Shown here: positions 34,739 through 43,628 of the stretch, in pieces
How the letters are laid out: the number at the start of each line of letters is the position of its first letter
Numbering within the stretch: position 1 is the first letter of the stretch
Assembly: GCF_000192225.1 (NCBI RefSeq)
Contig: NZ_GL872413.1
Span: 1,878,828 to 1,942,827 of the forward strand
Direction: 5' to 3'
DNA: 64,000 nucleotides
Source of the DNA: Capnocytophaga sp. oral taxon 338 str. F0234
Lineage (GTDB): Bacteria > Bacteroidota > Bacteroidia > Flavobacteriales > Flavobacteriaceae
The notes under the pieces: model-generated
Databases searched by the model: none
What the model was told of the DNA's origin: nothing
The model's input: the letters and a program-made list of their open reading frames with translations, nothing else
Made by a program: the position numbers and the translations under genes

Positions 34739-36976
34739 TTAAAAATTAAAAGAGAGTTGTCCTGTTTGTTTGAGTCGCCATTTATTCGTTTCATATTCTT
34801 CCGCAACAGTTATCAGAACATTTATAATTGTTTGTTTCTCAGGAGTAATGCCATTTTTAAGTAAAGGTATGATATCCAAGATAATATCATCTGTGGATGG
34901 GTATTCCTTATGAGATTCTTTCTCTTTAAGATAAGAGATCAAGAAATACTTAATTCGGAGATCTAAAGGAATTTTAGTCTTAAATTTCTGATTTTTACGG
35001 ATATAGAATTTTTTTGTTGAGGGCTCATAATCAAATTCTGCTTTGAGTAAAGGAGTAAGATCTTTGTATTCCTTACTTAATATATGTAGAAACCCGAATT
35101 GTAATCCTTTGATAATAAGCTCATCATTTATTTGTTCTAAGTTAGCTCCATCATTTGCAGCAATGACACTTTCAATCGTTTCTATCACTAAATCATAAAT
35201 ATCATTCCCTAACTTAAACTTTTGTATAGCCTTAGGTGTTTCTTTTTTAATAAAGTTGATAATCAATTGTCCTGAAAGCACAGAAAAAGGATTTTGTCTT
35301 TTCTTAAAGCTAGTTTGTCCATTACTTTGCTTGACAGTGCCCACATATTCAAACCCACATTTCTCAGCTGCTTCAACAATGATATGCCAATAATGAGGAT
35401 CTTTGTGAGAGAATACAAAAGAAAGCCAACGGTCGAACTTCAATACGCGATACATTTCTTTGATAGATTGGCTCAATAGATCACTATATTCATCTTTGGT
35501 TTTATGTAAACTACCACCTTCTATGGCTTCCTCCTTGCGATCTTCTTCTGTAATAGGTAGATCCAGCCAAGCATTCCACATTACAGAAAGGTCAAGATAG
35601 GGAATCTTATCTCCATAAGGAGGATCTGTATATATATAATCTATACTTAAGTCCTCAATAGTGCTTAAGTGCGTAGCGGAACCCTTGATAATTTGTAAAT
35701 TATTTATAGTAGATTCATTAATGAGAGGAGCTATTTCTTTTTTTGCATCAAAAATTTTTTTAAATCGTAATTCAAAATAGGTTAAAATATCTATATCCAC
35801 GGGATCTTTGGCAATGCGATATCGATAATATTGAAATGCACTTGCATTCCCTCCACCTTCCTTTTTAACATAAGTAGATGTATGATAAGTCAAATTAGCT
35901 TTTGTTAAAAGCCCAGAAAACATTAATAAGAAAGTCTTTCGAATAGATTCATCTTTAATTTGTTTAATAAGATATTTCAAAAGACCAAGCTGAGCAAGTT
36001 GTTTATCAGAAAATAAAGCATCAACAGTAGACACATCTGCTCCTTTCATATTTATTTCGGTTATAGGATAAGAATATCTTTTCTTAGCTTTTTGGATTTC
36101 ATCATCTGTTACTGGATATTTTTTCTTAAACTTATCCATCAGATAAGAATACTCCTCTAATAAATTATCAAAATTCACTGGACAAGTAAGTGCTGATACT
36201 AAGAATATAGCCAATGGGTTAATATCTATATTAATTCCTTTCCTTCCAAGCATTATAGCTTCAATAGCTGTGACTCCAGATCCACCAAAAGGATCCAATA
36301 TGACATCATTAGGTTTAGTAAAATGTTTAATATATTGTTGCACAACATCCCAACTTTGTTTAGTGAAATACCCATGAACTCCAAAATGTCTCTTTGTTGC
36401 TCTTTTTCTAACCTTTAATAATGGTTTAGGTAAGGGCAAATCCACATAAGAAAAATGCTCGTATTTATTCGTAAGAGATTTTTCTATATTAATCTTTTTC
36501 TCTGTAAAGCGATCGGGGCTTAGTAAGTTTTCCATCACTTCCCAATGCTTATCAAACTCTGAAAGGGGAAAATAAAGTAATGGTTCTTTTCTATCTCGAT
36601 CAAAAGCAACAAACTCTCTGCCGTTACATAAAGCAAATATTTGTACATTAATATCAGGATGTATAGCGTATGAATATACCTGTTCTATATGCTCTCCTGA
36701 TAAAATATTCTCTGTAGGAGCCTTGGCATCCAACACCCAAGAGTAACGACCATCTACTTCCAACAAATAATCAGGGACTATATTAATAGGTCGTTTTTGT
36801 GAGCCTATTTTCACAAAAGGATGAGATAAAGTTTTGCTATAAATGATACGATTATGTCCATAAGCCTTATACCCTAATTCCTTTAGGATAGGATTAATCA
36901 GTTCCTCTCGTACTGCATCTTCTTTAAAATCAGGTGAATTAAGAAGTTCAAAATCAAAGTTGTCATATAAACTCAT
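34739..36976 (-). CDS. PD-(D/E)XK nuclease - DNA methyltransferase fusion, candidate one-gene restriction-modification enzyme
   Basis: 745 residues. Residues about 15-135 resemble the N-terminal nuclease domain of type I HsdR subunits, with the PD-(D/E)XK residues Asp69 (NIVPDYLLEV) and Asp83-Ala-Lys85 (WVLDAKAP). Residues about 195-260 hold SAM motif I (DVILDPFGGSGVTAIEA, Asp228). Catalytic motif IV is TDPPYGDKIPY (450-460), so an amino-methyltransferase with motif I before motif IV; the roughly 190 residues between could recognise the target. The last 200 residues resemble winged helices. No separate specificity or translocase gene is adjacent. It lies 11 bases after lepB and 3 before wbqC. 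Expected role: modifies the host site and cuts unmodified DNA. It could also be a regulatory methyltransferase with a degenerate nuclease. Confidence 0.75.
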   Translation of the reverse strand: MSLYDNFDFELLNSPDFKEDAVREELINPILKELGYKAYGHNRIIYSKTLSHPFVKIGSQKRPINIVPDYLLEVDGRYSWVLDAKAPTENILSGEHIEQVYSYAIHPDINVQIFALCNGREFVAFDRDRKEPLLYFPLSEFDKHWEVMENLLSPDRFTEKKINIEKSLTNKYEHFSYVDLPLPKPLLKVRKRATKRHFGVHGYFTKQSWDVVQQYIKHFTKPNDVILDPFGGSGVTAIEAIMLGRKGINIDINPLAIFLVSALTCPVNFDNLLEEYSYLMDKFKKKYPVTDDEIQKAKKRYSYPITEINMKGADVSTVDALFSDKQLAQLGLLKYLIKQIKDESIRKTFLLMFSGLLTKANLTYHTSTYVKKEGGGNASAFQYYRYRIAKDPVDIDILTYFELRFKKIFDAKKEIAPLINESTINNLQIIKGSATHLSTIEDLSIDYIYTDPPYGDKIPYLDLSVMWNAWLDLPITEEDRKEEAIEGGSLHKTKDEYSDLLSQSIKEMYRVLKFDRWLSFVFSHKDPHYWHIIVEAAEKCGFEYVGTVKQSNGQTSFKKRQNPFSVLSGQLIINFIKKETPKAIQKFKLGNDIYDLVIETIESVIAANDGANLEQINDELIIKGLQFGFLHILSKEYKDLTPLLKAEFDYEPSTKKFYIRKNQKFKTKIPLDLRIKYFLISYLKEKESHKEYPSTDDIILDIIPLLKNGITPEKQTIINVLITVAEEYETNKWRLKQTGQLSFNF

Positions 36977-36987
36977 TTGTAAGAGTG

Positions 36988-38628
36988 TTATTTCTTAATC
37001 TTAGTTTTTCCTTTACGCCTTTTTCTATACACCTCATAACCAATGTAACTCAAAATACCTATTCCCAATACCCAATAAAGATAAGAGACAGGTTCTCCTT
37101 CTCCATTAACAGTAGTAAAGAGTCTGTTCCAACGAATTTTGTTAAAACCAGAGGCATTGCTATCCCAGCTCATCCAGATAAGTACAGGTTTACCTACAAT
37201 ATGATCAAAAGGCACAAAGCCCCAATAGCGGCTATCCTCAGAGTTATGTCGATTGTCACCCATCATCCAATAATAATCCTGAAGGAAAGTATAAGTGGTC
37301 GCCTTATGTCCATTTACATATATATCATTCCCTTTTACTTCCAATTTATTTCCTTCATACTCTGTAATAATACGCTTATACAAAGGTAAATTCTCTACAG
37401 AAAGTTGTATTGTTTTACCTTGTGCAGGAATCTCCACAGGACCAAAATTATCTTCACTCCAAGCAAAGTTCTTACTGTGAGGAAAAATAGCTGGATTATA
37501 TTCCTTAGGAGTTAGAATTTTAGTTACACTTTCTACATGAGGTAATTGACGTATCTTTTCTGCTACTTCCTCAGTAGCGGATTGAACAAGGAACTCTGTT
37601 TTATCTCTGAAGATAGAAGCATCTGTGATTCCAAAGTTCTGAAACAGAAAAACTGGAAGCAACTGTTCTGCTGTATATTGCCCTCCATAGAGTCCCATAA
37701 GATAACCTTCAAACTGAGGAGAGACGTGTACACTATAGGAAGTTTGTAACTTAGCCCTTACAGGATAACGTTCTTTGTTTCCATTGATAAAAACCTCTCC
37801 ATCACGTATCTCTAACTTATCTCCAGCTATAGCCACTGCTCTTTTCACGTAGTGTGATTTCTTATCCACAGGCTTATAAGCATAAATTCCTGAAGGATCA
37901 CGAAAGAAACGCACAGTATCCACAGGCCAGTTAAATACCACAATATCATTACGTTTTACTTTCTCAAGAGCCGGTAAACGCAAATAAGGCAATTGAAAAT
38001 GAGACAAATATGATTTAATTCCTACTAGAGGTAAAGTATCATGTACCATAGGAGTAGAGAGAGGTGTCATTGGAAGACGTGCCCCATAATGAAACTTACT
38101 CACAAAAAGGAAATCCCCCACCAAAAGGGTTTTTTCCAAAGAGGAAGTAGGGATTGTATAAGGTTGAATAAAGTAGGTATGAATGGCAGATGCAGCTACC
38201 ACAGCATAAATAATTCCATTGAGCCATGAGGGAACATTCTCTGCAATAATTGCTTCATTTTTTCCTACATATTGAGTCTTAGGTTGGTAAGTTATATATC
38301 CCAAATAAAGTCCTAACGTAAATATAGCTATAAGTGTATAACGCTTTTTGCGATAGCCAAAAACATGCAGCCACTCATACGCCAATACTATTGCCATAAT
38401 ATTCCCTATCACAGGCAGATATACTAAGAATATCCACCACCAAGGACGTTGAATAATCTTAAAAAGAATAAGCATATTCCATACAGGGACAAAAGCTTGC
38501 CAGCCCTTATATCCTGCTTTCTGGTAACCTTTCCATAGAAGGATCCCCTGTAGGAGTTGAACTCCTAAAAAAACAATAAGATAAGTTAACATAGATAATT
38601 GCGATAATTCTGTTATCAAATAATCCAA
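36988..38628 (-). CDS. lepB: Signal peptidase I
   Basis: 546 residues, long as in other Bacteroidota. The N-terminal 120 residues hold several membrane segments (DUF5684-like: GWQAFVPVWNMLILFKII). The peptidase S26 domain has the catalytic Ser in YTIPTSSLEKTLLVGDFLFV and the general-base Lys in KSHYVKRAVAIAGDKLEI. A large insertion of about 130 residues separates these from the MMGDNRHNSEDSRYWGFVP box. One more membrane segment and a Lys/Arg-rich tail end the protein. It cleaves signal peptides of exported proteins. TATCTTTG on the minus strand (about 38656-38663) is the promoter. First gene of the lepB - nuclease/methyltransferase - wbqC operon. Confidence 0.94.
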   Translation of the reverse strand: MDYLITELSQLSMLTYLIVFLGVQLLQGILLWKGYQKAGYKGWQAFVPVWNMLILFKIIQRPWWWIFLVYLPVIGNIMAIVLAYEWLHVFGYRKKRYTLIAIFTLGLYLGYITYQPKTQYVGKNEAIIAENVPSWLNGIIYAVVAASAIHTYFIQPYTIPTSSLEKTLLVGDFLFVSKFHYGARLPMTPLSTPMVHDTLPLVGIKSYLSHFQLPYLRLPALEKVKRNDIVVFNWPVDTVRFFRDPSGIYAYKPVDKKSHYVKRAVAIAGDKLEIRDGEVFINGNKERYPVRAKLQTSYSVHVSPQFEGYLMGLYGGQYTAEQLLPVFLFQNFGITDASIFRDKTEFLVQSATEEVAEKIRQLPHVESVTKILTPKEYNPAIFPHSKNFAWSEDNFGPVEIPAQGKTIQLSVENLPLYKRIITEYEGNKLEVKGNDIYVNGHKATTYTFLQDYYWMMGDNRHNSEDSRYWGFVPFDHIVGKPVLIWMSWDSNASGFNKIRWNRLFTTVNGEGEPVSYLYWVLGIGILSYIGYEVYRKRRKGKTKIKK

Positions 38629-38681
38629 TACTCTAATAAAGAGTTTAAGCGCACAAAGATAGAACTATTTATGCTTTTATA

Positions 38682-38718
38682 CAAAAAAACTACTTAGAAA
38701 ATTTCTAAGTAGTTTTCT
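38682..38718. terminator. Terminator of ric
   Basis: ACTACTTAGAAA / TTTCTAAGTAGT is nearly perfect, with seven T on the minus strand and a short T run on the plus strand. It lies about 25 bases past the ric stop and shields the lepB promoter. Confidence 0.85.
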
Positions 38719-38743
38719 CCTTAAATCAAATTGCTATGAGTTA

Positions 38744-39472
38744 TTAAGCGTTTCTCTCTCGTAATTTCTTCTCTAATTCAATGGCTTTAGGAAACAAAAC
38801 ATTATTCTCTAAATGAATATGTCGGTGCAAATCATTCTCAAACTCTTCCAACATAGAGAAAGTAACTTGATAGGTATTACAAGCATCCGCAGGAGGATTA
38901 TATCCTTGAGTAAGTTCCGCTATCTTAGCAAAACGATCTCCTTCTACAGTATGGTCATGCTTCATCATCTCAATAGGGTTCTCTATAGTTCCAAAATGAG
39001 TAGCTTCCAATGGTTCTCCTGTTTGAGATGCTTTCACCAATTTTTCTATAAAAGGGAAAAGTACTCGTTCTTCTTTTTGAAAATGTTCCGCCAAATCATG
39101 AGCACTTTCAGTAAAAAGATCCTTAATTTCAAACAATTCAGGATGTCTTTCTCCGTGCACCTTACAAATCTTATCAAGAAATTGTAATAAGATAGGTGTT
39201 TTCTCTCTTACATATTCATGATGTATTTTTACAATATAGTTGGCTAACAAATCCAGTGGCCACCCACTTACATCCACCATCTCTTCTTTCCCTGAAGGTA
39301 AAGCGGCAAGTTCTTCTATAAGTTCTTTCTCTGATTCCTTCTTTTTTTCACAAGCTTCTTCTATCGTTCTTCCTCCACGACAACAAAAGTCTATTTCATA
39401 TTTTTTAAAGATTGCTGCAGTACGAAAATCATCTGCTACTATCTCTCCAATTGTTTTATTCTTAAAATCCAT
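38744..39472 (-). CDS. ric: Iron-sulfur cluster repair di-iron protein (Ric/ScdA/YtfE)
   Basis: 242 residues. An N-terminal ScdA_N domain (IGEIVADDFRTAAIFKKYEIDFCCRGGRTI, with a Cys-Cys pair at about 29-30) precedes a hemerythrin-like four-helix bundle with the metal ligands in IHHEYVREKTP, HGERHPEL, HFQKEERVLFPF, MKHDHTVEGD and HRHIHLENNVLFP. It repairs Fe-S clusters damaged by nitric oxide or oxidants. Monocistronic, with a TACCTTTG promoter on the minus strand (39492-39499) and its own terminator. It fits an organism living in inflamed, NO-rich tissue. Confidence 0.94.
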   Translation of the reverse strand: MDFKNKTIGEIVADDFRTAAIFKKYEIDFCCRGGRTIEEACEKKKESEKELIEELAALPSGKEEMVDVSGWPLDLLANYIVKIHHEYVREKTPILLQFLDKICKVHGERHPELFEIKDLFTESAHDLAEHFQKEERVLFPFIEKLVKASQTGEPLEATHFGTIENPIEMMKHDHTVEGDRFAKIAELTQGYNPPADACNTYQVTFSMLEEFENDLHRHIHLENNVLFPKAIELEKKLRERNA

Positions 39473-39491
39473 CTTATTTTAAAATTTTTGG

Positions 39492-39499
39492 CAAAGGTA
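39492..39499 (-). promoter_or_regulatory. Promoter of ric
   Basis: TACCTTTG followed by CC on the minus strand, about 20 bases before the ATG. Confidence 0.55.
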
Positions 39500-39786
39500 C
39501 AAATTAATTTTTACTCTATCTCTATAAAAATACATAAAAATCCTTTTTTAACTATTTGAAAATATTTAAAAACACACTACATGCTTATTATAAATAATTT
39601 ACATATTATAGATAATTCTACATTAACAAATAATAACATTAAAAAATAAAATGAATCAAGAATCAGAGAAAGCAAACAGATATAGATTTTCCTTATATTA
39701 GAATCTATTTTTATAAGGATCATATAAAAAATTAAAAGGGAAAGTACTGAAAGTCTCTCCCTTTTTCTCAGAAATAATCTATTATC
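39500..39786. terminator. Intergenic stretch with the sucA terminator
   Basis: About 290 AT-rich bases without genes. The sucA terminator is at 39733-39766: on the minus strand AAAAAGGGAGAG pairs with CTTTCCCTTTT and a T-rich run follows. A second inverted repeat, ATAGATT / AATCTAT, lies at about 39679-39710. Confidence 0.55.
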
Positions 39787-42585
39787 TTATATAGCTAAGA
39801 AAACTTTATCAATAGCTTCTTGATGACGCGCTTTGTGTCGCATAGGACTACCCGGTGCTGGAGCGGCATAAGCATCCATTGCTGCTACTCTCCATTTTAC
39901 CATATCAAAGTTCATAAGCATATATCCGTAAGCTCCCATATTCTTAGGTTCTTCCTGTGCCCATACATAGTCAGTTATATTAGGATAACGAGCAATCGTT
40001 TCTTTCAATTGTTCAGTAGGCAATGGGAATAACTGCTCTATACGTACCAAGGCAACATCTCTTCTATCTAATTTTTCACGTTCTGCTAGCAAATCATAAT
40101 AGAATCGTCCTGAACAGAACACAAGTGTAGTTACCTCTTCAGGATTCACTTGAGTATCATCTAACACTTCTTGGAAATGCCCATTTGTAAGCTCCTCAAC
40201 GGAAGAAATTACTAAGGGATGTCTTAGGAGACTCTTTGGAGAAAGTGCAATAAGAGGTTTTCTGAAAGGAGCTTTAAGTTGTCGGCGGAGCAAATGATAG
40301 AGGTTAGCTGGAGTAGTACAATTGGTAACAAACATATTCTGAGAAGCACACAATTGTAAATAACGTTCCAAACGAGCAGAAGAGTGTTCCGCCCCTTGTC
40401 CTTCATAACCATGAGGAAGTAACATCACCAATCCACTTTGATTCTTCCATTTGTCCTCTCCACAAGATATATACTGATCTATCATGATCTGAGCTCCATT
40501 GGCAAAATCACCGAACTGAGCCTCCCAGATAGTAAGTGTTTGTGGAGAAGAAAGTGCATAACCATATTCAAAACCCAATACTCCATATTCAGATAATAAG
40601 GAGTTATACACATAGAATGTTCCTCCTCCTCCTTCATTTTTGATACGAGTAAGAGGAATAATCTCTTCTTCTGTATCCTCTACCTTAACTACTGCATGAC
40701 GATGAGAGAATGTACCTCTACCCACATCTTCCCCAGAGAGACGTACATCATGACCTTCAGCCAAGAGTGTCGCAAATGCTAAATGTTCAGCCATTCCCCA
40801 GTCTACTTTCTGTTGTTCAAAGTAAAGATTGTGTCGTTCTCTAATAATTTTAGTTATCTTATTAATAAATTTTTTGTCCTCAGGCAAAGTGGTTATAAGA
40901 GAAGCCAGTGCATCAAGTTTCTCTCTTTCAAAAGAAGTATCTACCCTTAGGAGCATATCCTGCTGAGAGGCAATATGATCAAAGCCTTTCCATTCATTTT
41001 GCATAATAGGATTTATAATGGTAAGATCCTTTAAGCGAGAAGCCTCCAATTCTGTATCCAAATGATTACGGTAATTCTCTTCATACGCCTCTATCTCCTT
41101 AGCTGAGATTATCCCCTGATTCACTAGCTTTTCGGTATAGATAACTGTTGGATTGCTGTGATTTCCTATAAGTTTATATAAAGCTGGCTGCGTAAATCTT
41201 GGCTCATCTCCCTCATTATGTCCATATTTTCTATAACCAATTACATCAAGGAATATATCTTGGCCAAAAGTCATACGATAATCCAAGGCAAGAAGCATAA
41301 CACGAACAACAGCTTCTGTGTCATCTGCATTTACATGTAAAATTGGTATTTGGAATCCCTTAGCAATATCTGTACAATAGGTAGTAGAACGGGAATCTGA
41401 AGGATTGGTCGTGAATCCTATTTGATTATTAATCACTATATGAATAGTTCCATGAGTTTTATACCCACGCAAGCGTTCCATCTGCATTACTTCATATACA
41501 ATTCCTTGCCCTGATACGGCTGCATCCCCATGCACTACTATTGGCAATACCTTAGAAGGGTTTTCTTTATAATGGTTATCTTGCTTAGCCCGTGTAATTC
41601 CCTGTAATACTGCACTAACTGTTTCTAAGTGTGAAGGATTCGGTGCTAAGTTCAATATTACTTCACCTCCTTTTTCCGTTGTATGAAGAGTCGTAAGTCC
41701 TAAGTGATACTTTACATCTCCATCAAATTCAGGATTTTCATAATCCTTCCCATCAAATTCGGAAAATACATCTTGAAGATTTTTTCCTAAAATATTAATA
41801 AGAACATTGAGTCGACCACGGTGAGCCATTCCTATCACTACTTCTTTAACTTCTTTCTGGTCAGTAGCCGTTTCTATAAGAGCATCCAAAGCAGGTATCA
41901 CTGCCTCATTTCCCTCCAATGAAAAACGTTTCTGTCCTACATATTTATTATGGAAGAAGTTCTCTAAGGTCGTGGATTCTGCTATTTTTTTCAGAATACG
42001 AACTTTTTCTTCTTTAGAGAAATCTGCTGTAAAAGACTTAGAGTACAATTTACTTTGAAACCACTTCCTTTCTTCAGGAGAATCTAAATGTTCAAATTCT
42101 ATTCCAATAGTTTGTGTAAAGGTATCCTGTAGTTTTTTCAGAATTACACTTAAAGTAGAAGGTTCTAATTGCAACTCTTTTGCTGCATCAAACACTGTAT
42201 TCAGATCAGCTTGGGAAAGTCCAAAACTCTCTAAATCAAGGGAGACAACGGTTGTTTTACGTTCTTTCAGAGGATCAATCTGAGCAAATAAGTGTCCATA
42301 TTGTTGATAAGCCTTGATAAGATTCAGTACTCTCAATTCCTTTTCAACCTTACCAGAAAGAGGTATGGCAACTTCCTGAGGAGTTTCTACAGGGATTGTC
42401 CTGCTTGTCTGTTCTGAAGATTCTATTTCAAAGAAATTCTCTCCATAACTCTCACGAGCAAAATCAAATCCTTGAAAAAAAGCTCTCCAACTAGCCTCTA
42501 CCGAATCTGGATTCTCCAAATATTGGTCATATAGATCTGCAAAAAACTGTGTGTTTGCTGCATTAAGAAAAGAATATTTATCCAT
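39787..42585 (-). CDS. sucA: 2-oxoglutarate dehydrogenase E1 component
   Basis: 932 residues, full length. The N-terminus (FLNAANTQFFADLYDQYLEN) is the E2-binding segment. The thiamine diphosphate core shows EVVIGMAHRGRLNVL, VVHGDAAVSGQGIVYE and IGFTTNPSDSRSTTYCTD; the C-terminal transketolase-like part has YGYALSSPQTLTIWEAQFGDF and GLVMLLPHGYEGQGAEHSSAR. It decarboxylates 2-oxoglutarate in the TCA cycle. The usual partner gene odhB/sucB does not follow it. A TATATTTG element on the minus strand about 45 bases upstream may be the promoter. Nearest genes are an acyltransferase and an E2 of the branched-chain type. Confidence 0.95.
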   Translation of the reverse strand: MDKYSFLNAANTQFFADLYDQYLENPDSVEASWRAFFQGFDFARESYGENFFEIESSEQTSRTIPVETPQEVAIPLSGKVEKELRVLNLIKAYQQYGHLFAQIDPLKERKTTVVSLDLESFGLSQADLNTVFDAAKELQLEPSTLSVILKKLQDTFTQTIGIEFEHLDSPEERKWFQSKLYSKSFTADFSKEEKVRILKKIAESTTLENFFHNKYVGQKRFSLEGNEAVIPALDALIETATDQKEVKEVVIGMAHRGRLNVLINILGKNLQDVFSEFDGKDYENPEFDGDVKYHLGLTTLHTTEKGGEVILNLAPNPSHLETVSAVLQGITRAKQDNHYKENPSKVLPIVVHGDAAVSGQGIVYEVMQMERLRGYKTHGTIHIVINNQIGFTTNPSDSRSTTYCTDIAKGFQIPILHVNADDTEAVVRVMLLALDYRMTFGQDIFLDVIGYRKYGHNEGDEPRFTQPALYKLIGNHSNPTVIYTEKLVNQGIISAKEIEAYEENYRNHLDTELEASRLKDLTIINPIMQNEWKGFDHIASQQDMLLRVDTSFEREKLDALASLITTLPEDKKFINKITKIIRERHNLYFEQQKVDWGMAEHLAFATLLAEGHDVRLSGEDVGRGTFSHRHAVVKVEDTEEEIIPLTRIKNEGGGGTFYVYNSLLSEYGVLGFEYGYALSSPQTLTIWEAQFGDFANGAQIMIDQYISCGEDKWKNQSGLVMLLPHGYEGQGAEHSSARLERYLQLCASQNMFVTNCTTPANLYHLLRRQLKAPFRKPLIALSPKSLLRHPLVISSVEELTNGHFQEVLDDTQVNPEEVTTLVFCSGRFYYDLLAEREKLDRRDVALVRIEQLFPLPTEQLKETIARYPNITDYVWAQEEPKNMGAYGYMLMNFDMVKWRVAAMDAYAAPAPGSPMRHKARHQEAIDKVFLAI

Positions 42586-42731
42586 AGGGGAATATATTTT
42601 TAAAAATTTCTTACAATTATATTAAGGGCAAATATACAAAAAATAATCATAAAAATAGCATGCTTTTCTATATTTTTTACTCATAGTTTATAAATAATAT
42701 TTTTATCTAATAATAGTTGCTATTTTAGAAT

Positions 42732-43610
42732 TTAATCATGAATTTTTGCATGTTTGAAGCGATTATGTGTCCATAAATAATATTGAGGAGCTTTTCTTAT
42801 CTGTGCTTCTAACATATTGGTAAAAGTATCTGTTATTTCGTATTTTGCTGTTAGGGATGGTTCTTGGGAAATTATGGTAAAAGTAGCTTCATAATAACCT
42901 CTCTTTACCTTTTGGATATCACAGAAAACCACTGGAAGATTAAACTGTTTAGCAATACGCTCCGCACCCGTGAATACAGGTACTGTTATCCCCATAAAAC
43001 TACGCCAATATCCCTTAGGAGAATCAGAAGGGGATTGATCACTAGCAAGTCCGTAAGCACATAATTCACCTCTGTGCTGTTGCTTACGTATCTCTTCTAT
43101 CGCCCTATAGCGAGAAATAAGATAACTATGGAACTTTTCCCTGAGATTACGTATAAACTGGTCAAAGTATCTGTTTGTAATAGGTGTATATAAGGCATAG
43201 GAAGTATGAGGAATCTGAGAAGCCAAAGAAAGTAACCATTCATAGCTATTATAATGCCCACACATAATAATAAAACTTTGCCTTTTTTGAAAAAAAATAT
43301 TTAAAAGTTCCTTATTAGGAAATACCATTCTTTGCTGCATTTCTTTTTGGGAAAAAGCCATAGTTTTGAGCATTTCCAAAAAAATATCACAAAAATGATG
43401 ATAAAACTCTTTTTCTATTTTCTTTATTTCAGCAAATGTTTTCTCAGGAAAAGAAAGTAACAAATTATTCCTTACTATCTTTCTTCTATAACCAATCACT
43501 CTATAAATAATAAAGTAGAGACCATCAGAAAGTCCATACAAAAGCCTATTAGGTAATCGTGAGATCACCCAAAGAAAAGGATAAATAAGGATAAAAACGA
43601 GCAATTGCAT
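42732..43610 (-). CDS. Lysophospholipid / lipid A acyltransferase (LpxL/HtrB-like)
   Basis: 292 residues with an N-terminal membrane segment (about 3-19) and the LpxL/HtrB pattern: GYRRKIVRNNLLLSFPEKT, CGHYNSYEWLLSL (HX4-type catalytic His and Glu), YALYTPITNRYFDQ, ASDQSPSDSPKGYWRSFMGI and PVFTGAERIAKQF. It would add a secondary acyl chain to lipid A on the cytoplasmic face of the inner membrane. It follows the E2 gene after 18 bases and is probably cotranscribed with it. Confidence 0.87.
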   Translation of the reverse strand: MQLLVFILIYPFLWVISRLPNRLLYGLSDGLYFIIYRVIGYRRKIVRNNLLLSFPEKTFAEIKKIEKEFYHHFCDIFLEMLKTMAFSQKEMQQRMVFPNKELLNIFFQKRQSFIIMCGHYNSYEWLLSLASQIPHTSYALYTPITNRYFDQFIRNLREKFHSYLISRYRAIEEIRKQQHRGELCAYGLASDQSPSDSPKGYWRSFMGITVPVFTGAERIAKQFNLPVVFCDIQKVKRGYYEATFTIISQEPSLTAKYEITDTFTNMLEAQIRKAPQYYLWTHNRFKHAKIHD

Positions 43611-43628
43611 TGAAATATTATAGCCGGA

